From: Prolixibacteraceae bacterium | Lineage (GTDB): Bacteria > Bacteroidota > Bacteroidia > Bacteroidales > Prolixibacteraceae | Reading direction: 5' to 3' | NCBI GenBank assembly: GCA_019856515.1 | Contig: CP082230.1 | Coordinates: forward strand, 1,426,001-1,490,000 | DNA length: 64,000 bases | The notes under the pieces: model-generated | What the model was told of the DNA's origin: nothing | Seen by the model: only the letters and a program-made list of their open reading frames with translations | The model's database searches: none | Shown: one piece after another, positions 54,161 to 63,503 of the stretch | How the letters are laid out: every line of letters starts with the position of its first letter | Position numbering within the stretch: position 1 is the stretch's first letter | Translations under genes and position numbers: made by a program

Positions 54161-55180
54161 ATCGAGGATAACTTTTCCACAATTTCCTTCTTCCATGATA
54201 TCAAAACCTTTTTGGAAGTCAGTATAGTGCATTCTATGGGTAATGACAGGAGAGATATCAAGTCCAGAGAGAAGCATTTTCTCCATGTGGTACCATGTTT
54301 CGTACATCTCACGACCATAGATACCTTTAAGCGTCAATCCTTTAAATATCAAACGATCCCACTCGACTTGGGTTGTTTCTGGCAGTAGACCTAGGAGAGA
54401 GATCTTACCTCCATTATACATATGGCCTAACATATCTTTGAAGGCGTATGGTGATCCAGAGCATTCGAGTCCAATATCAAAACCTGAAACCATATGCATA
54501 TCGGTCATGGCATCGCGGATACTTGATTTCAGAGGATTGATCACCTTTGTCGCCCCCATCGTTTCAGCCAATTTCATTCGATATTCGCTTGTTTCCGAAC
54601 CTAGAATATTATTGGCTCCAACAAAACGAGCCACAGCGATGGCCATGGCTCCAATAGGGCCACCAGCACCTGTAACAATCACATCTTCTCCCACAAGTGG
54701 GAAAGAGAGAGCAGTATGTGTTGCATTACCTAGAGGGTCCATGATAGAGACAATTTCATCAGGGATACGCTCATCAATTTTCATCACATTATCCACAGGT
54801 ACAGAGACATATTCAGCAAAGCCACCATCACGATTAACACCGATACCGACGGTATTGTCACAAATATGTTTACGTCCTCTACGACAGTTACGACAGAAGC
54901 CACAAGCGATATGTCCTTCGGCAGTGACACGTTCACCAATTTTAAAGCTGTGTACTTCGCTACCAAGCTCCACAATCTCTCCGACATATTCATGACCGAT
55001 AGTCATCGGAGTTTTAATTGTTTTTTGGGCCCAAGCATCCCATTTATATATATGAAGATCGGTACCACATATGGCACTTTTCCTAACTTTTAAAAGTACA
55101 TCATTCACTCCTACTTTAGGCATAGGGACTTCTTGAAGCCACAATCCCTTTTCTGCTTTTGCTTTTACTATTGCTTTCAC
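54149..55180 (-). CDS. tdh: L-threonine 3-dehydrogenase
   Basis: A GTG start at 55180 gives 343 aa, the usual Tdh length; extending to 55225 would add a hydrophobic stretch not found in the family. The catalytic zinc site (AICGTDLHIYKWDAW, GHEYVGEIVELG) and the structural-zinc cysteines (CGFCRNCRRGRKHIC) are present, as are the NAD-binding VTGAGGPIGAMAIAVARFVGA and KGIYGREMYETWY. It oxidises threonine to 2-amino-3-ketobutyrate for conversion to glycine and acetyl-CoA. No kbl gene is adjacent in this window. Confidence 0.95.
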   Translation of the reverse strand: MKAIVKAKAEKGLWLQEVPMPKVGVNDVLLKVRKSAICGTDLHIYKWDAWAQKTIKTPMTIGHEYVGEIVELGSEVHSFKIGERVTAEGHIACGFCRNCRRGRKHICDNTVGIGVNRDGGFAEYVSVPVDNVMKIDERIPDEIVSIMDPLGNATHTALSFPLVGEDVIVTGAGGPIGAMAIAVARFVGANNILGSETSEYRMKLAETMGATKVINPLKSSIRDAMTDMHMVSGFDIGLECSGSPYAFKDMLGHMYNGGKISLLGLLPETTQVEWDRLIFKGLTLKGIYGREMYETWYHMEKMLLSGLDISPVITHRMHYTDFQKGFDIMEEGNCGKVILDWTE

Positions 55181-55450
55181 GTTTGTAGATTTATTAATGG
55201 TAAACAATAACAATAAAATAAACAAATACGGTATATCTCGACCTTATACCTTCAATCTAACAAGAGCGCCATGCTATTGTTCTACGAAAGTAAAAATTTT
55301 AAATGAGTAATTAATATGCATTTTGACAGTATCGAAGAATAAATTAATCAAATTTATTTCTACGTAATATCCATTTTTATTTAAATTTGAACCCTGCTTT
55401 TTGTGGTCAATAACAAAAAGTAAAAACCGAATTCTTTATATATAGAAATT

Positions 55451-55789
55451 ATGGGTAAAAATAATCGTAGAGGGGTAGTCTACTCCACCAAAGATGACTA
55501 CAGTTATGAGTACGACCAAGAGAATGAGCTGGAGACACTTCCACCGAATCAACAGACGCTTCGTATTCTCTTGGATCGTAAATCAAGAAAAGGAAAGACT
55601 GTCACCCTTATTGAAGGATTTGTGGGAACAGAGGATGATTTGAAGGATTTGGCAAAAGTTCTTAAATCAAAATGTGGTGTAGGAGGATCAGCAAAAGATG
55701 GTGAGATTCTCATTCAAGGTGAGTTTCGAGATAAAGTGATCACAATATTAGAAAAAGAGGGCTATAAGACAAAAAGAGTTGGTGGCTAA
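55451..55789 (+). CDS. yciH: SUI1/eIF1-like translation factor (YciH)
   Basis: This 112-aa protein has the SUI1 fold signature in the C-terminal 80 residues: LRILLDRKSRKGKTVTLIEG, then LKSKCGVGGSAKDGEILIQG and KVITILEKEGYKTKRVGG. The N-terminal 30 residues are acidic and disordered. Bacterial YciH binds the 30S subunit and influences start-site fidelity. It stands 63 bp before the SNF2 helicase gene and may be cotranscribed with it. Confidence 0.93.
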   Translation: MGKNNRRGVVYSTKDDYSYEYDQENELETLPPNQQTLRILLDRKSRKGKTVTLIEGFVGTEDDLKDLAKVLKSKCGVGGSAKDGEILIQGEFRDKVITILEKEGYKTKRVGG

Positions 55790-55852
55790 TGCGGATCATC
55801 TAATTTGCGCCAATTATAACATATTGATTTACCACACAAAATAAAAGCTGTC

Positions 55853-58732
55853 TTGAAGAATAAATTTATTCTTTTACTTCAGGAACATAGAGTTCTTGGT
55901 TTACTACTCAAACCTTGTCTTATTACCCAAAGACAAGGCGCTCCCTTTTACACTATAGTGAAACCGATACGTTCACATAATTTTAAGGATGATGATTATT
56001 CGTTTAATGCCTTAGAGAAGCGAATCGTAAAGCATACGGAGAGTTATAGTGATGAAAATCTAGCGAAGAAATTCAGACAAAAGGGAGGGCTTCAACAGCT
56101 TTACAATCGCATGTCTCAGCAAGACTTTTTGGAGAGGGTTGAGCCTTATATAGACCTGAATTTGACTTCGTGTTTGCGATTGATGAAAGAGAATGGCACC
56201 AAATTATATTTCTCCAAAGGGCAGAAATATAACAATATCTATGATGAGGATGAGATCTTCATCCATACAGAGGGTAATCATGCTACTTTTCTTTTTGATA
56301 AGGAGAGGGACCATATCAAGTACTCTCTGTCATTGGAGTGTAGTGGTCGAAAGATCACTTTACCACATAGAATGCTGAAGGTTTTAACCAACCATCCATG
56401 TACCCTTTTCATTGGGCACAATATCTATCTTTTTGATGAACTACAAGGGACAAGACTAAAACCATTCTTAACACAGAATAGTGTAACGGTACCTTTGTCC
56501 ATTGAAGATAAATATTTTACCACTTTTGTCTTGAGTACGATCAAACGTTATCCTGTGGAAGGAAGAGGGTTTGATATCGAACATATCCATGAGTTACCCA
56601 AGCTGTGGTTTGAAGCAGAACATGTGGACGAGGAGAATGTGAAGGTTAAGATCTTTTTTGCGCTTCATGATCATACTGCTTCGCTCTCAAAACATGAATC
56701 TATAGTATCGTATAAGAAAGAGAGAGGAAGGTACTGTTTTATCAAGAGTGATTTTCCTGAGCCAGAGTACCGTCATCTTTTAGCATTTTTAGAGTCGCAG
56801 AATATTGTTATCGAGAATGACTATATTCTATTGAACCAGTCAAAATACTACAGCACCTCTTCGTTTATTGAACTATTGCATCTTATCGAAGACAGTGACA
56901 TTACTTTTGATATCACCCATCAATTTGTAGCAAGTTCGAATCAATATTTTATTGGAAAGAGAGAGCTTGAATTTACGGTACAGCAAGATGATGATTGGTT
57001 CGATTTAAAAGGAATTGTAACGTTTGGAAGCTATCAGTTTCCATTTACTCACCTTAAAAATCATATCCTAAATAACATTCAAGAGTTTGAGCTTCCCAAC
57101 GGTCAGATTGCATTAATTCCACAAGAGTGGTTTACTAAATTTAAAGAGATTTTCTCTTTGGCGACAACCGATGAGGAGAATATTAAGCTACGAAAGAGTC
57201 ATTTCCCTCTTATTGATCCTCTGTATCTGAAGGAGAAACAAAAGATCAAGCATAAACTACAGAAGTTATCAAATCAGGTCATCGAAGTTGCGGTGCCAAC
57301 CAGTATTAATGCGACCTTACGTAACTATCAGGAGGAAGGATTTCACTGGATGAACTACCTGAACAAAAATCAGTTTGGGGGTTGTCTGGCCGACGACATG
57401 GGACTAGGTAAGACATTACAATGTATTACGCTATTGGCCTTTCTTAAGGACCATCCAGAGCATGTCACAAAAGATACACTTCCAACCAGTTTGATTATTC
57501 TTCCCACATCTTTGGTCTACAATTGGGAGAATGAGATTCGTAAATTCTGTCCTACCCTGTCTAGCTTTAAATATATAGGAACGCATCGTCCGAAAGAGGA
57601 GCGTTTAAGTCAGATCATTAACGAAACGGATGTCATTCTTACGACCTATGGTACCATAAGAAATGACTATGAAAGTCTAAAACATTATCGTTTTAACTAT
57701 ATTATATTGGATGAAGGACAGAATATTAAGAACCCTCATTCGAAAACATATAAGGCCATTAATGAGCTTAATTCTCAACATAGGCTAAGTATTACGGGAA
57801 CTCCTATTGAGAACTCACTGCATGACTTATGGGCACAACTAAATTTCCTAAATAGAGGTTTATTAGGTACAGAGGGGTGGTTTAAGAAGACCTTTATCTC
57901 TCCTATAGAGAAGAAGCAAGATGAGGAAGCACAAAAGAAGCTTCTGAAGTTGATTCAACCTTTTATCCTAAGACGTACCAAAGAGGAGGTTGCAACGGAT
58001 CTCCCTGCCCTTTCAGAACAAACAAGGTTTGTACGCATGAGTGAAGAGCAACATAAAGGGTACGAGAAAGAGAAGTCGGCCATTCGAAATGCTATTCTCG
58101 ATGAGGAGATGGGAAGTTCCAAAGGAGAGAAACAGACCCCTTTGGTTGTGTTGCAAGGTTTGATGACCTTAAGACAGTGGGCCAACCATCCTAGAATGAT
58201 ACAAGAAGATAACACATTGAACTCTGGAAAATTTGAGGAGGTGATGCGAATGTTACGTATCCTTCGTACAGAGAAACATAAGATTTTGGTGTTCTCCTCT
58301 TTTGTTAAACATCTAAATCTATTTGAACAAGAGTTTCATAAAGAGGATTGGAAATATGCAATTCTCACAGGTCAGACGAGTCAAAGGCAAGAGATCATTG
58401 AGAAGTTTCAACAAGATGATGAGACCAATATTTTCTTGATTTCATTAAAAGCTGGAGGTGTGGGATTGAACCTTACAGAGGCCGATTATGTTTTCATTTT
58501 AGATCCATGGTGGAATCCAGCTGCAGAGTTACAGGCGATAAATCGAGCACACCGCATAGGGCAGACTAAGAATGTTTTTGTCTATCGATTTATATCAGAG
58601 GGAACCATTGAAGAGAAGATACAGAAACTGAAAGATAAGAAGTCGCAATTGGCAGAGAAGTTCATCCAGTCGAACAACCCTATTACGGGGTTCACATCCA
58701 ACGAACTGCTCTCTTTAATCGATGCATTATGA
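55853..58732 (+). CDS. SNF2-family DEAD/DEAH-box helicase (RapA/HepA-like)
   Basis: This 959-aa protein starts at a TTG (55853); no ATG fits upstream. The N-terminal 480 residues are a bacterial SNF2-associated region. The SNF2 ATPase has Walker A ADDMGLGKTLQC (near residue 513), ILPTSLVYNWENEI, the DEAH-box variant LDEGQNIKN (near 619) and SITGTPIENSLHDLWAQLNF. The helicase C part has ISLKAGGVGLNLTEADYVFI, DPWWNPAAELQAINRAHRIG and QTKNVFVYRFI. RapA-type proteins remodel RNA polymerase or nucleoprotein. It overlaps the next gene by 4 bp. Confidence 0.94.
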   Translation: MKNKFILLLQEHRVLGLLLKPCLITQRQGAPFYTIVKPIRSHNFKDDDYSFNALEKRIVKHTESYSDENLAKKFRQKGGLQQLYNRMSQQDFLERVEPYIDLNLTSCLRLMKENGTKLYFSKGQKYNNIYDEDEIFIHTEGNHATFLFDKERDHIKYSLSLECSGRKITLPHRMLKVLTNHPCTLFIGHNIYLFDELQGTRLKPFLTQNSVTVPLSIEDKYFTTFVLSTIKRYPVEGRGFDIEHIHELPKLWFEAEHVDEENVKVKIFFALHDHTASLSKHESIVSYKKERGRYCFIKSDFPEPEYRHLLAFLESQNIVIENDYILLNQSKYYSTSSFIELLHLIEDSDITFDITHQFVASSNQYFIGKRELEFTVQQDDDWFDLKGIVTFGSYQFPFTHLKNHILNNIQEFELPNGQIALIPQEWFTKFKEIFSLATTDEENIKLRKSHFPLIDPLYLKEKQKIKHKLQKLSNQVIEVAVPTSINATLRNYQEEGFHWMNYLNKNQFGGCLADDMGLGKTLQCITLLAFLKDHPEHVTKDTLPTSLIILPTSLVYNWENEIRKFCPTLSSFKYIGTHRPKEERLSQIINETDVILTTYGTIRNDYESLKHYRFNYIILDEGQNIKNPHSKTYKAINELNSQHRLSITGTPIENSLHDLWAQLNFLNRGLLGTEGWFKKTFISPIEKKQDEEAQKKLLKLIQPFILRRTKEEVATDLPALSEQTRFVRMSEEQHKGYEKEKSAIRNAILDEEMGSSKGEKQTPLVVLQGLMTLRQWANHPRMIQEDNTLNSGKFEEVMRMLRILRTEKHKILVFSSFVKHLNLFEQEFHKEDWKYAILTGQTSQRQEIIEKFQQDDETNIFLISLKAGGVGLNLTEADYVFILDPWWNPAAELQAINRAHRIGQTKNVFVYRFISEGTIEEKIQKLKDKKSQLAEKFIQSNNPITGFTSNELLSLIDAL

Positions 58733-59364
58733 TTCGTAAATTTTTAGAAAAGAGGATACAAAAGAAGTTGAAGGAGGGGTGGCTGTGTTATGGTCAAGAC
58801 CGTAGAGAGAGGGCTGTGTCCATTGCTCAAAAGTATATCGACCACCCAAATGCATCGATTGTACAAGATGCTTTACGCCTACATGGTTTGGCCAACTACA
58901 AACTAAAGCGATTTGATTTGGCGATAGCATCTTTGGAACGGCTATCGACTTTGACCAACTACAAGCAAGATCATTATAGTTTGGCTATATCTTTGTTGAA
59001 TGCTGGTGAAGTCGATCGCTCTATGCAATGTTTTGAGCAGATAGCCTCTGCGCATAATCCCCAAATGGCTTTTTCATTATCTTATGGCGAGATGATACTA
59101 CAGTTTGGGAAGCGACTCTATCAATTAAATCATTACGAAGCTTCGGTGGTGATGTTAAACCAATTGATGGCATTCTATTCCGGTGTTAGAACCATTGATC
59201 CAGAGATATTGTATACCAGAGGTATTCCTTCGTTTCACTATTTTGAAGATTGGGTAAAGAATTTGATACCACAGCACCACAGTGATCCACAAGGGTGGTG
59301 GTTTCGTGCCCAAAGGTGTCTTCCCAAAGAGGCACAAGCTATTCTTGAAGTTTATTTCATATAG
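58729..59364 (+). CDS. small helical, TPR-like partner of the SNF2 helicase
   Basis: This is a 211-aa protein with no named family recognised. Residues about 15-110 are helical pairs with TPR-like spacing (ALRLHGLANYKLKRFDLAIA, SLERLSTLTNYKQDHYSLAI). Position and the 4-bp overlap (ATGA) with the helicase gene indicate translational coupling and probably a shared complex or pathway. It ends at a strong terminator. Confidence 0.65.
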   Translation: MIRKFLEKRIQKKLKEGWLCYGQDRRERAVSIAQKYIDHPNASIVQDALRLHGLANYKLKRFDLAIASLERLSTLTNYKQDHYSLAISLLNAGEVDRSMQCFEQIASAHNPQMAFSLSYGEMILQFGKRLYQLNHYEASVVMLNQLMAFYSGVRTIDPEILYTRGIPSFHYFEDWVKNLIPQHHSDPQGWWFRAQRCLPKEAQAILEVYFI

Positions 59365-59368
59365 ACAT

Positions 59369-59403
59369 AAAAAAGCGAATCGTTAAACGATTCGCTTTTT
59401 TTT
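59369..59403 (+). terminator. terminator after SNF2 operon
   Basis: AAAAAAGCGAATCG, TTAAA, CGATTCGCTTTTTTTT: a perfect stem with A and T tracts, so it can act bidirectionally and also serve fabD from the other side. Confidence 0.95.
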
Positions 59404-59539
59404 AATCAACCATTCGGTTGCCATTACGATCAAGAAATAATCCTAAAGATATCTCAAGATAGTGTTGGTATTAGAGTAACCCTTAGTTCTGTCGATATGC
59501 AACAAAAAAGAGCTGTTACTCTAAAGTTAATGGTTTTTA

Positions 59540-60427
59540 TTATCCTTGAAAACTATTGATACCATTAGTCTCCATCTTACGGTCTACTTTCTTCACTAAA
59601 CCTTGAAGCACTTTACCTGGTCCAATTTCAGTAAAAGAAGTTGCACCATCTTTAATCATGTTCTCAACAGTTTGGGTCCACTTTACCGCACCAGTCAACT
59701 GCTTTACAAGATTAGCCTTGATCGCAGCAGGGTCCGTTTGAGGAAGTGCATCCACATTTTGGTAAATAGGGCATGAAGGAGATGCAAAAGAAGTTGCTTC
59801 AATTGCAGCTTCAAGCTCGACACGAGCAGGCTCCATAAATGGAGAGTGGAAACCACCACTAACAGGAAGTTTCAAAGCACGACGTGCGCCTTTCTCTGTT
59901 AATACTGTACAAGCTTTATCAATAGCTTCTTCAGCACCAGAGATCACCAACTGACCTGGACAGTTATAGTTCGCAGGAACTACACCATCAATCTGAGCAC
60001 ATACCTCTTCAACCACATCATCAGAAAGGCCAACAATAGCAGCCATTGTAGATGAAGTTACTTCACAAGCTTTTTGCATTGCTTGTGCACGTTGAGATAC
60101 AAGTTTTAGTCCGTCTTCGAAACTCAATACGCCATTCACTACCAATGCAGAGAATTCACCAAGAGAGTGTCCAGCTACCATCTCAGGCTTTACATCGTTG
60201 CCAAGAGTTGCAGCCAAGATCACAGAGTGTAAAAAGATGGCAGGTTGTGTCACTTTAGTTTGCTTAAGCTCCTCATCCGTCCCTGAGAACATAATGTCGG
60301 TAATACGAAATCCTAAAATATCGTTCGCCTTCTCAAAAAGCGCTTTCGCTTCTGGAGAGTTCTCATATAAATCTTTACCCATTCCTACAAATTGGGCTCC
60401 TTGACCTGGAAAAACAAATGCTTTCAT
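59540..60427 (-). CDS. fabD: malonyl-CoA:ACP transacylase
   Basis: This 295-aa protein has the family start FVFPGQGAQFVGMGKDLYEN, the nucleophile elbow AGHSLGEFSALVVNG (Ser near residue 90), the GGFHSPFMEPA segment with the catalytic His, and FTEIGPGKVLQGLV near the end. It loads malonyl groups onto acyl carrier protein for fatty-acid synthesis. It is monocistronic here; the neighbouring folE is on the same strand but 157 bp away. Confidence 0.97.
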   Translation of the reverse strand: MKAFVFPGQGAQFVGMGKDLYENSPEAKALFEKANDILGFRITDIMFSGTDEELKQTKVTQPAIFLHSVILAATLGNDVKPEMVAGHSLGEFSALVVNGVLSFEDGLKLVSQRAQAMQKACEVTSSTMAAIVGLSDDVVEEVCAQIDGVVPANYNCPGQLVISGAEEAIDKACTVLTEKGARRALKLPVSGGFHSPFMEPARVELEAAIEATSFASPSCPIYQNVDALPQTDPAAIKANLVKQLTGAVKWTQTVENMIKDGATSFTEIGPGKVLQGLVKKVDRKMETNGINSFQG

Positions 60428-60584
60428 TTTATTCGTTTTATAGAACTTTATCGTTATTTATGTAAAGTTTCTTATTTTAACTTAGAACAAATGTAAATGA
60501 TTCGTTGCACTATCCTATCACTAAGCAGCAACTTTTTTTGTTCTAAATCATGGGATTCGTCATATCTATTCGAGATAGTCGAAT

Positions 60585-61196
60585 TTATGAAAGATGTGAT
60601 CCAATTAGTCGAATAAATTCCGCACGAGTAGATTCTTTCTTAAAAGCCCCAGTAAAATCAGAAGTGGTTGTCACCGAATTCTGCTTCTGAATACCTCTCA
60701 TTGTCATACACATATGTTTGGCTTCAATGACCACAGCAACCCCTAGAGGATTTAAAGTTTGTTCGATACAATCTTTAATTTGTGTAGTTAAACGCTCTTG
60801 AACTTGAAGACGACGAGAGAAAGCCTCCACCACACGAGCAATCTTACTTAATCCCGTAATAGTACCATTAGGGATGTATGCCACGTGGGCTTTACCAAAA
60901 AATGGTAACATGTGATGTTCACAAAGTGAATAGAATTCGATATCTTTCACTACAACCATCTGACGATAGTCCTCCTTGAACATGGCAGAGGTAAGTATTT
61001 CTGCTGGATTCTGTTGGTATCCTTGACACAAAAATTGCATCGCTTTGGCCACACGCAATGGCGTTTTCTCAAGCCCCTCACGTTTGGGATCTTCCCCAAG
61101 AAGTTCTAAAACCTGTTGGTAGTGATCCGCCAACGCGTCTGTTTTTTCTTGTGGATAGTTTTCCACCTTCTGATACCCGTTGATCACCTCACTCAT
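60585..61196 (-). CDS. folE: GTP cyclohydrolase I
   Basis: The ATG at 61196 ([14 protein letters not shown]) gives 203 aa; an upstream extension to 61271 encodes a hydrophobic stretch not found in FolE. The zinc-site and active-site motifs are present: [33 protein letters not shown] and [18 protein letters not shown]. It converts GTP to dihydroneopterin triphosphate, the first step of folate (and possibly queuosine) synthesis. Confidence 0.97.
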   Translation of the reverse strand: MSEVINGYQKVENYPQEKTDALADHYQQVLELLGEDPKREGLEKTPLRVAKAMQFLCQGYQQNPAEILTSAMFKEDYRQMVVVKDIEFYSLCEHHMLPFFGKAHVAYIPNGTITGLSKIARVVEAFSRRLQVQERLTTQIKDCIEQTLNPLGVAVVIEAKHMCMTMRGIQKQNSVTTTSDFTGAFKKESTRAEFIRLIGSHLS

Positions 61197-61607
61197 AATG
61201 GTTATCTTGTTTATAATTATATCCTTAATAAAAAATAGACTGCAAATTAAGAGCTTTTTTATCAAAAACACGTAATGAAATGCAGTAAAAACGACTTATT
61301 TCTCTTTTTCAAGTAGCCTTATATTACCTAACCAATGGATCAATTAATTGTTTCTTTTAAACAATTAATTTTGATCACCAGAATATCCACAGAAACACAT
61401 ACAGTAATTTAGATGGGAATCGCGAAGATGCGAAAGAATGAAGGGATGAAGGGATGAAGCGCAAGGGATGGCACACAGATGAAACGGATTTTATTTTATT
61501 GATGTAAGGTAACATATAGCCACGGATTTTAAAAGAACCGCTAAGGCGCAAAGACACGAAGGGTTGATGCGCACGGATGGGACTGATTTCCACGGATTCT
61601 TATGCTG

Positions 61608-61740
61608 CAACATTCCCTGAAAGGGAAAACGAACATAGCCCAATGGTGAAAACCATATGATGCGCAGTAGCGCATCATACAGGTTAGAGCCTTGGGTAAT
61701 ACGGCGATAACTACAACCAAAGGCTGAAGGCCTGGCCCCT
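61608..61740 (+). repeat. 130-bp hairpin element, copy 9
   Basis: Near-identical to copy 8 (53175-53309), within a longer direct repeat. Stem 61639-61696. Confidence 0.86.
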
Positions 61741-61957
61741 CATAAGTTGAAGAAAATATCATAGCCTCGGATTAGACGGATTTGGTTGTGGTGTAAGGGG
61801 AATTGAACCGCGAAGATGCAAAGGAATGAAGGGATGAAGCGCAAGGGATGGCACACAGATGAAACAGATTAGACTGATGAAACGGATATTTTTATTTCGT
61901 TGATTTTACAGAGTTTGTGCCAATTTATAGGCAAGCTGAGCGCATTGATGAAATCGG

Positions 61958-62020
61958 TCAGGCCTTCAGCCCTTGGTTGTGGGAGTGTATTTTTACCCAA
62001 GGGGCTAGTTGAAATTGTCG
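61958..62020 (-). repeat. 130-bp hairpin element, deleted copy
   Basis: Starts CAGGCCTTCAGCCCTTGG and reaches ACCCAAGG, but then jumps directly to GGGCTAGTTGAAATTGTC. The whole central hairpin is missing compared with 62101-62230. Confidence 0.8.
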
Positions 62021-62100
62021 GAAACGGATATTTTTATTTCGTTGATTTTACGTAGTTTGTGCCAATTTATAGGCAAGCTGAGCGCATTGACGAAATCGGT

Positions 62101-62230
62101 CAGGCCTTCAGCCCTTGGTTGTGGGAGTGTATTTTTACCCAAGGCTCCAACCGATATTTGACCTTGCGGTCAAAATACGATTTACACCATTGGGCTAAGT
62201 TCGGTCACCCCGTTCGGGGCTTGGTTGAAA
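62101..62230 (-). repeat. 130-bp hairpin element, copy 10 (divergent stem)
   Basis: The outer stem is conserved (CCCAAGG...CATTGGG, 62138-62194), but the inner arms are ATATTTGACC, TTGC, GGTCAAAATA. This sequence is unlike other copies, yet still complementary. Confidence 0.85.
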
Positions 62231-62417
62231 TTGTCAGAAACGGATTTTTACGGAATTTTAAAAATCACCACGAAGACGCAAAGACAAGAAGGATTGGAGT
62301 GCAAGGGATGGCACACAGGTGATACAGATTAGACTGATGAAACGGATATTTTTATTTCGTTGATTTTACTTAGTCTATGCCAATTTATAGGCACGCCGAG
62401 CGCATTGATGAAATCGG

Positions 62418-62540
62418 TCAGGCCTTCAGCCCTTGGTTGTGGGAGTGTATTTTACCCAAGGCTCATGCTCATGCTGCGCTACCGCGCAACATAAGCATGA
62501 GCCATTGGGCTAAGTTCAATCACCCCGTTCGGGGCTAGTT
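62418..62540 (-). repeat. 130-bp hairpin element, copy 11 (extended stem)
   Basis: Stem 62455-62509. GGCTCATGCT pairs perfectly with AGCATGAGCC, enclosing CTGCGC, TACC, GCGCAAC. Confidence 0.85.
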
Positions 62541-62653
62541 GTAGGGTTGGATAGTCAAATAAAATGGTTTCGGTGGTTGTTTCATTAAAGATTTTGTTAG
62601 GAATGGAATGCAGACCTTATTGTTATAATGTTACAACTTTCCCTGAAAGGTCA

Positions 62654-63295
62654 TTACATTTGCTTTCCTAGTTTAACTCCTAATTCATATGCTTTTGCCA
62701 TGATCTCATTTTGTTTACGCACAGCGCCTTTCTCGAAAGATTTAAAGACAGGTAACGAATCCACGATTTCATAACCTAATGCTTCCATAGGCCTCTCCAT
62801 GGCTTCTAATGTAAAGCCCATGTCATGAATATCTTTTTGTTCACAGATAGCAATCGCGATGGCTTTCCTATTTTGCTCACCTAAGCGAGAGCTCCACTCA
62901 CGAGGTCTGGTTTTATTATCAAATTCATAAAAGCAGTACATTCTATCAATAAAAGCTTTCATCCACGAAGTGACATTATAGTTATGGACTGGGGAGATCA
63001 GCACCAATCCTCTTGAGTTCATTATCTCAGGATATAGTGTTGTCATTCCATCTATTAATCTAGAACAAACCTTGTCTTTTCTGCATTTTTCACAACCAAT
63101 ACAACCAGAGAAATTAATATCTCCTAAATTGATATGTGCACCGTCAATGTCTTCACTCTCTAATCCTTCAATGATTTGTTTGGCAACAATATCACTATTG
63201 CCTCCTTTTCGAGGGCTACCAGAGATGACTAAAACCTTATCAGATGGAGCCTTTAGAACTTGGGCCTTTTTTATTAACTCTTCTATATATCTCAT
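62654..63295 (-). CDS. flavodoxin-like NAD(P)H-dependent FMN reductase family protein
   Basis: This 213-aa protein has the FMN-phosphate loop VISGSPRKGGNSDIVAK (residues about 23-39), FSGCIGCEKCRKDKVCSRLID with a CX2CX2C-like cysteine set, and SPVHNYNVTSWMKAFIDRMY. This is the iron-sulfur-flavoprotein or NADPH-dependent reductase-like family of flavodoxin-fold enzymes; the cysteine set (CIGCEKC) is typical. Substrate unknown. It is monocistronic, next to repeat block I. Confidence 0.85.
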   Translation of the reverse strand: MRYIEELIKKAQVLKAPSDKVLVISGSPRKGGNSDIVAKQIIEGLESEDIDGAHINLGDINFSGCIGCEKCRKDKVCSRLIDGMTTLYPEIMNSRGLVLISPVHNYNVTSWMKAFIDRMYCFYEFDNKTRPREWSSRLGEQNRKAIAIAICEQKDIHDMGFTLEAMERPMEALGYEIVDSLPVFKSFEKGAVRKQNEIMAKAYELGVKLGKQM

Positions 63296-63503
63296 ATCAA
63301 GAGGTAAGTTAAAAATATTTCAATAGTTATAGAAATATATCTTATAACGATCAGTAAAAATGATGATATAGAAACATAAGAGATATTAATGCTCCCATGG
63401 ATCGTTGTGCACAATATATTTTAGTCGATACAAGAAAGAAATGGTGAAAGTTTATTACTTTCGATTTTGGAAAAGAGAAAGAACTATCATAAACATTAGA
63501 GTT

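Larger units (their letters stand above)
61400..62540 (-). repeat. repeat block I (minus orientation)
   Basis: GCGCAAAGACACGAAGG, GGCACACAGATGAAAC and GACGGATTT units; three or four hairpin-element copies; and TTGTGCCAATTTATAGGC modules at about 61915, 62055 and 62375. A composite unit (ATATTTTTATTTCGTTGATT plus GCCAATTTATAGGC plus hairpin element) is repeated three times (61887, 62028, 62345). Confidence 0.88.

Noticed and set aside
54088..54318. 76-codon minus-strand frame overlapping the tdh end
   Set aside because: Out of frame with tdh and running into the 64-bp tandem repeats.
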